A DNA stretch of 64,000 nt from Mesostigma viride. Taxonomy: Eukaryota; Streptophyta; Mesostigmatophyceae; Mesostigmatales; Mesostigmataceae. A program made the translations under genes and the position numbers. Location: positions 1-64,000 of the forward strand of contig RPFO01001846.1 in the NCBI GenBank assembly GCA_009746045.1, written 5' to 3'. Below the pieces are notes generated by a model. That model saw only the letters and a program-made list of their open reading frames with translations, did not search any database and was not told where the DNA came from. Shown piece after piece: positions 10,081 through 19,999 of the stretch. Numbering within the stretch: the stretch's first letter is position 1; the number at the start of each line of letters is the position of its first letter.

Positions 10081-12948
10081 CGCATGGATGGTGGTGGTGG
10101 GGTGCTGGCATGCATGGATGGTGGTGGTGGGTGGCTGGCACGCATGGATGGTGGTGGTGGGGTGCTGGCACGCATGGATGATGGTGGTGGGGTGCTGGCA
10201 TGCATGGATGGTGGTGGTGGGGTGCTGGCACGCATGGATGGTGGTGGTGGGTGCTGGCACGCATGGATGGTGGTGGTGGGGTGCTGGCATGCATGGATGA
10301 TGGTGGTGGGTGCTGGCATGCATGGATGGTGGTGGTGGGTGGCTGGCACGCATGGATGGTGGTGGTGGGTGGCTGGCACGCATGGATGGTGGTGGTGGGG
10401 TGCTGGCACGCATGGATGGTGGTGGTGGGTGGCTGGCATGCATGGATGGTGGTGGTGGGTGGCTGGCACGCATGGATGGTGGTGGTGGGTGCTGGCACGC
10501 ATGGATGGTGGTGGTGGGTGTGCTGGCATGCATGGATGGTGGTGGTGGGGTGCTGGCACGCATGGATGGTGGTGGTGGGGTGCTGGCACGCATGGATGGT
10601 GGTGGTGGGGTGCTGGCACGCATGGATGGTGGTGGTGGGGTGCTGGCATGCATGGATGATGGTGGTGGGTGGCTGGCATGCATGGATGGTGGTGGTGGGT
10701 GGCTGGCATGCATGGATGGTGGTGGTGGGTGGCTGGCATGCATGGATGGTGGTGGTGGGGTGCTGGCACGCATGGATGATGGTGGTGGGTGCTGGCATGC
10801 ATGGATGGTGGTGGTGGGTGCTGGCACGCATGGATGGTGGTGGTGGGTGCTGGCACGCATGGATGATGGTGGTGGGGTGCTGGCATGCATGGATGGTGGT
10901 GGTGGGGTGCTGGCATGCATGGATGGTGGTGGTGGGGTGCTGGCACGCATGGATGGTGGTGGTGGGGTGCTGGCACGCATGGATGATGGTGGTGGGGTGC
11001 TGGCACGCATGGATGGTGGTGGTGGGTGCTGGCATGCATGGATGGTGGTGGTGGGTGCTGGCACGCATGGATGGTGGTGGTGGGGTGCTGGCACGCATGG
11101 ATGGTGGTGGTGGGTGCTGGCACGCATGGATGGTGGTGGTGGGTGCTGGCACGCATGGATGGTGGTGGTGGGTGGCTGGCAGCATGGATGGTGGTGGTGG
11201 GGTGCTGGCACGCATGGATGGTGGTGGTGGGGTGCTGGCATGCATGGATGGTGGTGGTGGGGTGCTGGCATGCATGGATGGTGGTGGTGGGGTGCTGGCA
11301 CGCATGGATGGTGGTGGTGGGGTGCTGGCACGCATGGATGGTGGTGGTGGGGTGCTGGCATGCATGGATGGTGGTGGTGGGTGGCTGGCACGCATGGATG
11401 GTGGTGGTGGGGTGCTGGCATGCATGGATGGTGGTGGTGGGTGCTGGCACGCATGGATGGTGGTGGTGGGGTGCTGGCATGCATGGATGATGGTGGTGGG
11501 GTGCTGGCATGCATGGATGGTGGTGGTGGGTGCTGGCATGCATGGATGATGGTGGTGGGGTGCTGGCATGCATGGATGATGGTGGTGGGTGGCTGGCATG
11601 CATGGATGGTGGTGGTGGGTGCTGGCACGCATGGATGGTGGTGGTGGGTGCTGGCACGCATGGATGATGGTGGTGGGTGTGCTGGCATGCATGGATGGTG
11701 GTGGTGGGTGCTGGCACGCATGGATGGTGGTGGTGGGTGCTGGCACGCATGGATGGTGGTGGTGGGTGCTGGCACGCATGGATGGTGGTGGTGGGTGCTG
11801 GCATGCATGGATGGTGGTGGTGGGTGCTGGCACGCATGGATGGTGGTGGTGGGTGGCTGGCACGCATGGATGATGGTGGTGGGGTGCTGGCACGCATGGA
11901 TGGTGGTGGTGGGTGGCTGGCATGCATGGATGGTGGTGGTGGGTGGCTGGCACGCATGGATGGTGGTGGTGGGGTGCTGGCACGCATGGATGATGGTGGT
12001 GGGGTGCTGGCATGCATGGATGGTGGTGGTGGGTGCTGGCACGCATGGATGGTGGTGGTGGGTGCTGGCACGCATGGATGGTGGTGGTGGGTGCTGGCAC
12101 GCATGGATGGTGGTGGTGGGTGCTGGCACGCATGGATGATGGTGGTGGGGTGCTGGCATGCATGGATGGTGGTGGTGGGTGGCTGGCATGCATGGATGGT
12201 GGTGGTGGGTGGCTGGCATGCATGGATGGTGGTGGTGGGGTGCTGGCACGCATGGATGGTGGTGGTGGGGTGCTGGCATGCATGGATGATGGTGGTGGGG
12301 TGCTGGCACGCATGGATGGTGGTGGTGGGTGCTGGCACGCATGGATGGTGGTGGTGGGTGCTGGCATGCATGGATGGTGGTGGTGGGTGCTGGCACGCAT
12401 GGATGGTGGTGGTGGGTGCTGGCACGCATGGATGGTGGTGGTGGGTGCTGGCACGCATGGATGGTGGTGGTGGGGTGCTGGCACGCATGGATGGTGGTGG
12501 TGGGGTGCTGGCATGCATGGATGGTGGTGGTGGGTGCTGGCATGCATGGATGGTGGTGGTGGGTGGCTGGCATGCATGGATGGTGGTGGTGGGTGCTGGC
12601 ATGCATGGATGGTGGTGGTGGGTGGCTGGCATGCATGGATGGTGGTGGTGGGGTGCTGGCACGCATGGATGGTGGTGGTGGGGTGCTGGCATGCATGGAT
12701 GGTGGTGGTGGGGTGCTGGCACGCATGGATGGTGGTGGTGGGTGCTGGCACGCATGGATGGTGGTGGTGGGTGCTGGCATGCATGGATGATGGTGGTGGG
12801 GTGCTGGCATGCATGGATGGTGGTGGTGGGTGCTGGCATGCATGGATGGTGGTGGTGGGGTGCTGGCACGCATGGATGATGGTGGTGGGGTGCTGGCATG
12901 CATGGATGGTGGTGGTGGGGTGCTGGCATGCATGGATGGTGGTGGTGG
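10081..12948 (+). repeat. 29-30 bp G-rich minisatellite, about 96 units
   Basis: Tandem units of the form CGCATGGATGGTGGTGGTGG followed by GGTGCTGGCA, GTGCTGGCA or GTGGCTGGCA. Variants alternate CACGCATGG/CATGCATGG (CpG versus TpG) and GATGG/GATGA. The plus strand is strongly G-rich with GGTGGTGGTGGGG runs that could form G-quadruplexes. Mixed 29/30-bp units and lack of stops make very long open frames on both strands; these are artefacts. Confidence 0.97.
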
Positions 12949-13455
12949 ACATATCGCTGGCTGAGGACCAACACGAAAAAAGAAGCCATATCGCTGGCTG
13001 AGGACCAACACGAAAAAAGAAAACATATCGCTGGCTGACGACCAACACGAAAAAAGAAAACATATCGCTGGCTGACGACCAACACGAAAAAAGAAAACAT
13101 TTAGCTGGCTTAGGACCAACACGAAAAAAGAAAACATTTAGCTGGCAGAGGACCAATACGAAAAAATACTCTGGTCGCTCGCTGAGGACCAACCCTTAAA
13201 AAGAAGCCGTGTCGCTGGCTGAGGACCAACACGAAAAAAGAAAACATATTGCTGGCTGAGGACCAACCCTAAAAAAGAAGGCATATCGCTGGCTGAGGAC
13301 CAACACGAAAAAAGAAGCCATGTCGCTGGCTGAGGACCAACCCTTAAAAAGAAGGCATATCGCTGGCCGAGAACCAACCAGAAAAAAGAAGTCATGTCGC
13401 TGGCTGAGGACCAACACGAAAAAACAAGCCATATCGCTGGCTGAGGACTACAAAA
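12949..13455 (+). repeat. 37-bp satellite, about 14 units
   Basis: Units run roughly ATATCGCTGGCTGAGGACCA followed by ACACGAAAAAAGAAG. Two subtypes differ in the second half (CAACACGAAAAAA versus CAACCCTTAAAAA). It abuts the G-rich minisatellite without a spacer. Confidence 0.93.
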
Positions 13456-14239
13456 GGGCATCATAGACGCCACCCTGCTCGCGCGAGTAAGTAGGGGTTC
13501 GTTGCACATTTACCTGCACGCATAAATCAGGAAGGGGGAAAAACGGCATTGAACAGGACCACGATTAGAATTGGGCTAGCTATAAACTAACCGGACCATT
13601 TGAAGGCATAGCAACAAACATCACGCTCGACATCAAAAAAGACTGCGCTGTTGATGCACCTTTTTCATTATGGCGGCGAGTTGAGGCGGCAGTCCTCACC
13701 ATCTTCAGCTAGGCAGCGATGATTATTACAGAAAACAGCTATGGCGGCAGCAGTGGTGGTGCGGTTTTCGAAACCCAACAGCTGTTGTGACCGATCGTCC
13801 GTGGAGCGACCCCTGTCAACGGCCCAGCGTAACCGGCGTTCAGGACGGAAAACGTGGCATGCTCGCCATTCGGCCAACGAGGCGAAACGCGGCGCTAGAT
13901 TATTCTTATTGACAAACCGCGCATGCGGATTGGACGACTCACAATGTGACGTAATCCAAGCGTCGGTCTTCACGGTCCCGCAGGTATAAAAAGGAACAAC
14001 ACGCAGCCAATTTGACGCTACAATCGGGATGTTTGGATTCGGGCGTCACCATGCTGCCGTGGATAACGACGTCCGCGGTTCGATTCTAGCGTGAGCCCGG
14101 TGCTTTTTTGCACGTCGTCTGAGAGATCATCTGTCATATTACCACCAGTCGTCACTCTGCAAAGCGACGTGCCTACTGCCACGTGGTATGGCAAAAATTT
14201 CGAATGCAGAACTTTTGGGGTATACAAATAAATATATTA
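13456..14239. other. No gene recognised
   Basis: Mixed-composition sequence. A TATA-like box (TATAAAAAGG) lies at about 13985-13994 with no recognisable gene after it. Short ORFs on both strands overlap each other and resemble nothing known. Confidence 0.4.
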
Positions 14240-14760
14240 TGAATCGGGTATAGTAAATGTATGGGATATATACTAACATGCTAGCCAATATATTTATACT
14301 TTCTGCTGTCCATATGCTTATTATTATGATTATTGTTATGAATATGATATATGTTCTTTCTAATATTTGTTAAATATATTTTCCTATTTACTGCTAACTT
14401 ACTGTACTAGTTTTTTATATAAATGACTAGTACTAGATAGATTAATGCCATGAATACAAATTTAAAATATAGATTAAATTTTATGACAATATTACATATA
14501 TTTATGGACATCACTCTTTTTTTCATACAATAAGTAGAAAATATTTAGTATTAGAGATAGCTAGTCTGTCCAGTTCATATTTCTTCTATCTAAACAATAA
14601 TGATTGTAATAGAAATAGTACTAAATACTAATTAAAACTATATAAATACCAATAAATACTTTCCATATTTCTGCTACATAATTAAACAATAATGATTAAA
14701 ACAATTATGTTCAATATTCAATTTCATTTAGTAGAATCTTAAATAATTCCATGAATTAAT
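14240..14760. other. AT-rich island without genes
   Basis: About 520 bases, dominated by A and T, with runs such as AATATATTTATAC, in a mostly GC-rich window. No ORF or RNA seen. Confidence 0.6.
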
Positions 14761-14864
14761 TCACGTATTTTCCTGTCTTGGTGTGATCATCCAGGTACCT
14801 CGGCAACGACACGACACGCCTGAAAAATGAGCCGGGAAGGTGTGTTTCCAATGATGCAAATCTT

Positions 14865-17800
14865 GGTCGCGCTGCAGCGCGACCTCTTCTCAGTTCCATA
14901 CGAAAAGGCCTTAAAACTTGTGTGTAACTTCGCAAGGGTCGCGCTGCAGAGCTACCAAAAATTTCATGAAGTTTGACTTTCTCTATATTTGCTTCGCAAT
15001 TGAGATTCTTTTGTATCTGCGAAGAAGGTGGGGTCATTTCGCGGAGTGACCCTGCTAATATGTTAATTTCCGTGAATTTCTTTTTGTTTCTGCAGCACGG
15101 GAACGGGTGTTTCTTTCGCCAACCTCCTCCTCCTTGCGTGGCGGCTTTGCTAATCGACTCAATGCCCACAACTTGAGCATCGGGACACCGACGCCCCTTG
15201 CAGCGGATCTGAAAAACAGCTCGAAACGAAATTTCGGGAATGAGAACCGCAGCACCTCGCCCGCCGTCAGGAAGCCAGCGAAAAGGCCTGGCCAGTACGC
15301 CGAGAAGAAGTCTGTTGTGGGGACTCATCTTGCTGATGAGGCGTACAACGTAGTTCATCACATGAGGAATGAATCTACCAAGCGGGCCTCTTTTGAGGAG
15401 ATTGTTGATGGCTTCAATAAGAGGGCTGACGAGCTCAAGGCGGAGCATTTTGACATTCCGGTGGCCAAGCTTTTTGATGAGCAGCGGCTTGCACAACTGT
15501 CGAGGTCTTGGGTGGCTCGGCTGATCGCCCTTTTTGACGACCTGTCGAAATCCGACCATGACAGAGACGTCAAGATCATTTTGGTGTCAACTCTTTTTTG
15601 TGGGGACGACATCGAGAAGGAGTTTTCGGCGGCAGAGTTGGAGAGAATGACGGGTGTCCCCGCGAAGACCATTCTCAAAGTTCGGGCGATCAGAAAGCAA
15701 CAGAAGATGGAGTTCCTGACGCGTGCGCTGGCGCGAAAGAAGAGGAAGTTGCCCCAATTTGTAATCGAGTCGATCGCGCAGGCTTGGACTGATGAGGAGA
15801 ACTCGCGCGCTTCGCCCCAAGAGAGGGATACCATAAAGACGCACGAACGAGTTGGCAATCGTGCGATTTTGGTTGGTGTCCAAGGGGCCTACTTCTACCT
15901 CACCTCGAAGGAGGACATATATCTCAAGTTTTTAGCGGAGCACACGTACTGGGACAAGAAAAGTCCGCAGTATGAGAAGGATGTCGGCATCCATGTCGGA
16001 TATACGACTTTCTGCAAGTACGCCCCCAAAACCGTCAAGGGGAAGTGGAAGGAGAGAAACGTGTGCGCCTGTGAGACGCATACGGTCATGCAGTCGAAGG
16101 TAGCGGCATGGACTAGGTACTGCAAGGCGAAGCACGGCAAGAACTGCAAGTGCGGCGACGAGTGTGAGGCGAGATTGCCTGACGGCACGTGCGGGATGTT
16201 CGAAAGCCTGCACACGACCGAATGGGTGAAGCACTTCCATTGCCGTGTGGCGGAGGCGGATGGGGGTAGTGAGCTGGGGGGGGGGGCAAACTCGGCGAGA
16301 AACGAAGAGGGGGAAGGGGACAATAATGTGACGGAAGATGAATGGCAGGGGCAAGACCTTGACGATCTTGAAATAAATGAGAGGATCGTGGAGGATGAGG
16401 AAGGGGTGCCAAGGGTAGGGGACCCATCCATGGAGGAGGGGTCTGTCTTTCGCATTCTGAAGAGGGCATGTATGGAGAACTCGTGTCCCGAGTCCCGGTG
16501 TGGCATCAAAGACTGGGTGTTGTGTGACCGGGACAAGAATTCAACAGAACTACTAAATTGGTTCAGATACGTGAAGAAGGAGGTAGTGGTTTCCCGACCG
16601 GCAGGGGAGGTAAGCGTGTTTGGATTTTGTGACGCAATTATTTCGCAGCGTCATTCTGCAGCGCGATGTTAATTTAAAGGCTTTTCTGATACTTTATGAA
16701 TATGTTACTTGCAAATTTACTTCATCCCTTGGTTAAAACAGGACGCGACCGATCGGCGGGTCCCGGAGAAGGTCAAGCGGCCCGTACAGGAAACGATGAG
16801 GTCAACGCCCGCGCAGCTGAGGCTGGCGATTATCGAGAGTTGGGAGGACTTTACCAACCACTGCTTTACGTCATGGTGGCAGTCGGCAACGATCAAGGAC
16901 CGGGAGAGGAACATGACTGAGGGGGATGTGCTCGTGCATGGAGATTGGGCCGAGAATTACGAGAACAACAACTACGTCCAACTGCAGTCGCAGTACTTTC
17001 ACAAGACGAGCTTTGTCCTCATGCCCATGATCGTGCGATATTTGCACAATGGTGCGATGGCAAAGCGAACGTTCTTTTTTCTCGGGGAAGCCAAGATGAA
17101 GCGGGGAGAGCGGGCGCTCGTCTACGCGCTGAGGACAATCATGGAAACCCTGCGCGGACTTGGTGTGGGGGTGAAGAGGATGTTCATGTGCTCTGACAAC
17201 TGCTCATCCCAGTTCAAGTCCAAGTACGTGGTTAACGCCGTCTTCCGCCTCCTCATGCAGGATCCCGACTTGGAATCCTTCGAGTACCACTACTTGGGTG
17301 AGCAGCACGGGAAGGGGGAGGTGGATGGTCAGGGAGCGAAGTTCAAGTGCATTGTGAGGAACATGCAATGCATTCCTGAGAACCAGGGCATCGTTACAGG
17401 GCGCCAGATCGTCAAGTACATGCGGGACAGCTGGGAAGGAGGCAAAACCACGAGCAGGGAGTCGGCCCGCGCTCGGGCAGAGGGCGTCCACCGTCATTTC
17501 TTTCATTTTCCTGAGGTGCGAAACTCAATTTTTCTTGAACTTGATTGAGGTATCTCTGCAGAGTGACCTTTTGCCCATTTGCATTTTATTATTTGATAAT
17601 GCTAAAAGAACTGGTATGAATTAGCGTCTTATATAGTGAAAAATGCATGCAAAGCACTTTCAAAGGGGTATCTCTGCAGAGTGACCCTTCATGTGTACTT
17701 GATCTATTGACACATACCAACTTTCCGTTTCTGACATTCTCCCTCATTGCAGGACCTCGACTCCGGCGCCCGTATGATACCGACGCGTGTCGAGGCCATC

Positions 17801-19015
17801 AAGCAAGCGCACTGGTGGCGCCTGGACAAGTCTGACCCGGGGCTCCTGATGATGAGGCGTTTTTCGTGCTACTGCCCAGCCTGCCTAGCTAACAGGTGGG
17901 AGGAGTGCCGGACCGAGTGGACACATATCGAGGAATTTAACGATGAGGGCCAAACGATGAAAACTTTCCGCCTGATGCCGCCAACGCAGCCCATACCTCC
18001 GGTTCGCCAGCTGACGCGGGCGGAACTGCTGAAGGATCAAAGGGATGCCATTGGCAGGCAGATGCGCATGTATGATTACATCGCAGTTCCGTCAGACAGA
18101 GAGGACGTGAACCACAATTCCGCCCACCCTTTTTGGGTGATGCAGGTGGTGAGGGAGGCCTCAGTGCTGGAGAAGGAGGAGGTTAGGTGGGTTGAGGGAC
18201 AAAACGGACGGCAGAAGGAGATTTTCTTGCCCGGCCACGCCGTTCTGGCGGTTCGGCTGTGGAAGCGAGATATGCATGACCCCCTGCATTTTACTCTGGA
18301 TTTGGCTGATTGGCCGGAGTCCCGCCCAGCCGACCTGGTCGATTGCTATCTGTGCATCTCCGCTGCTCTTCCGCTCCAGTGCATGGTCCTTGGCAACCAA
18401 AGGCAAGCCTACGTTGATATGAGCAAGGAGCTTGACGCGTGGCTAACCGCTCTTGTACGCAACCAGCAAGCCCCGGAGGGGCTGCCACCGGCTTAAACTT
18501 TCGGGGACGCTCCGCAGCGCCACCCCTACGGATCTTTAAGCCTGGGCTTTATTCGCCTACGGTTGGGACAGTGTTTATTCGTGTTTATATATTTTTGGAG
18601 AACATTTTTTTGTTTTTTCATATGTTACATTAGATGACAAGTGGCTGGGAACATTGTTAGCCTCGGTAGTGACAAATTTTAGTATATTTCCGTGTCGAAA
18701 TGGCGAGTATTTTATTTAACTTGTACAATAATTTTTCGAATTACAAATTTATAATTTGGTTTGACCTAAAAATCATGTCGTCACTCAAATATGTAGTTGC
18801 TGTGTAGGACTTTCCGTCTGCAAATTGGTTCGTACTAATTTCGAATGTCACAACAATGTTACTGTACTAAGGCCTCTTTGGTAGATGTCTTAAAACACAA
18901 ATTCGCTCCGGAAGTGCCAAAGTACCTTGCTTGTAACCGGACTAGTTACGAATTGTGATTGGAAGGTTGTCCCCTACAACCACAAGGAATAGAGGGGACG
19001 CTCCGCAGCGCCACC
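14865..19015. repeat. Eight dispersed 20-bp palindromic elements centred on CTGCAG/CCGCAG
   Basis: Sites: 14865-14884 (perfect palindrome GGTCGCGCTGCAGCGCGACC), 14937-14956, 15032-15051, 16649-16668, 17549-17568, 17667-17686, 18505-18524 and 18996-19015. All are 20 bp and fit GG(T/A)CNCTCYGCAGNGYGACC or near variants. The paired sites at 17549/17667 are identical to each other, as are those at 18505/18996. None is in an exon of the gene at 15107-18496: three lie upstream, one in intron 1, two in intron 2 and two downstream. Function unknown. Confidence 0.85.
15107..18496 (+). CDS. DDE-type transposase-like protein, three exons
   Basis: Model: exons 15107-16609, 16742-17515 and 17753-18496, joined by two GT-AG introns, both phase 0, giving about 1006 residues. 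Exon 1 has a Cys-rich block (VCACETHTV, CKCGDECEARLPDGTCG). Exon 2 carries what looks like an RNase H-fold core: HGDWAENYENNNY, CSDNCSSQFKSK and GEQHGKGEVDGQGAKFK, plausible first, second and third acidic sites. Exon 3 has another Cys pair (CYCPACLANRWEEC). This HGKG/DGxG pattern occurs in transposase-like proteins of several eukaryotes, but I cannot assign a superfamily. An upstream exon is possible because a CAG acceptor-like site precedes the first ATG. No terminal inverted repeats were identified. All three exons are intact. Confidence 0.72.
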
Positions 19016-19090
19016 CATACGACAGTCCGGACCGGGCTTTGCTGAAATAATTTTCTCACTCGCAACTTAGCCATCAAACTCACTTTTACG
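18497..19090. other. Intergenic, AT-rich, with two palindromic elements
   Basis: No coding region recognised. It holds two identical 20-bp palindromes at 18505 and 18996, each in the context GGGGACGCTCCGCAGCGCCA. Confidence 0.6.
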
Positions 19091-19563
19091 ATGGAGCGCG
19101 CCGATGTTTTTGGTTCGCAGCATACATATGTGCATGTCGATAAAAAGGAGCATGCGGCCAACATGTATGTTGAAATCGACTCCCCCCCCACGACTTCCCA
19201 CGCTCCCTGCGGGGACCGTTTGGAGGTTGGGGTTCAGGTGTCATTGCGTTCGGAAACGGGATGATCGACCTGATGCCCCCAGATTCAGATTTGGCGCCTG
19301 CCCCCCGTGTTCCGGGTAAGGCCAGGGTGGTGCAATGCCTCCAGAATGAGGGCACGGAAATTTCGCCCAATGTCTCGGCTGTGCGCCTCCGGGCTGAGGC
19401 CCAGCATGAGTTCTTGAATGCGGCGGAAATAGGTGGGGCCGTATGGGCCCCCAAACAATTTTCCAACGAGCCTCCAAATTTCGTGGGGGACTTGTACAAG
19501 GGAGCGTACAAGTTTCGTGACATTGAGATCGATGGATGGGGGTCATTTCTCCAGGAAAAGTGA
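19091..19563 (+). CDS. Small unknown protein, frame broken at a C8 run
   Basis: ATG at 19091 (MERADVFGSQHTYVHVDKKE). The frame closes early, but adding one C to the C8 run at 19182-19189 joins it to the open frame ending at 19563 (GNGMIDLMPPDSDLAPAP to DGWGSFLQEK), about 158 residues. The join is smooth, and the second part has ordinary protein composition. No family recognised. It starts 75 bases after the last 20-bp palindrome, so it may belong to the same mobile unit as the DDE gene. The opposite-strand ORF at 19086-19643 is taken as a shadow. Confidence 0.45.
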
Positions 19564-19850
19564 ATGCCGGTCCCATTTGGCAAATATAATCGATGATTAA
19601 TTCCATGCAACATTTTGCGTTGGTCAAATGTGTAAATTTGCATTATTCATCGATTCAATAAAATTATGGGGGTGGGTATACCCACCATTTGATGGTTGAA
19701 AGTACTACTAGCTTCGTCGATTAACTCTTCTCAACATGGTCCTCTAGTCGACTAGGAATGTACCAATCCATCAGGGTATCGAGAAACTTGTTATGCCGAA
19801 ACACTCCGGTCGAAAATTTCGTGCCACCTGCAGGCAATCAAAAAGCGCAC

Positions 19851-19972
19851 GCGGACCGACGGGAAAGAGTAGTTAGTCACGAAATTAAAAAAACGACAAA
19901 AAGTGTCACACGCGGCCCGGCGGGAAAGAGTAGTTTGTTACGAAGTTAAAAAAACGACGAAAAGTGTCACAC
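19851..19972. repeat. Two tandem 61-bp units
   Basis: Both units run from GCGG(A/C)CCG(A/G)CGGGAAAGAG to AAAAAGTGTCACAC, with about six differences. No gene from 19564 to about 20000. Confidence 0.85.
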
Positions 19973-19999
19973 TTTTCGGAACATTCGAAGTGGGCCCGG

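Noticed and set aside
10003-13192. Three overlapping minus-strand ORFs of more than 1000 residues across the minisatellite and 37-bp satellite
   Set aside because: Units of 29, 30 and 37 bp without stops keep all frames open; the text is only PPPPSMHAS or HHHHPC repeats. No start context or domain.
10081-13455. CRISPR array
   Set aside because: Repeats are contiguous with no unique spacers, and the sequence is eukaryotic.
14030-14110. Possible tRNA (GGTTCGATTC like a B box, followed by TTTTTT)
   Set aside because: No acceptable A box or acceptor stem, and the T-stem pairs over only three bases.
14756-15559. 267-residue minus-strand ORF before and over exon 1 of the DDE gene
   Set aside because: No recognisable domain; overlaps a well-supported exon and three palindromes.
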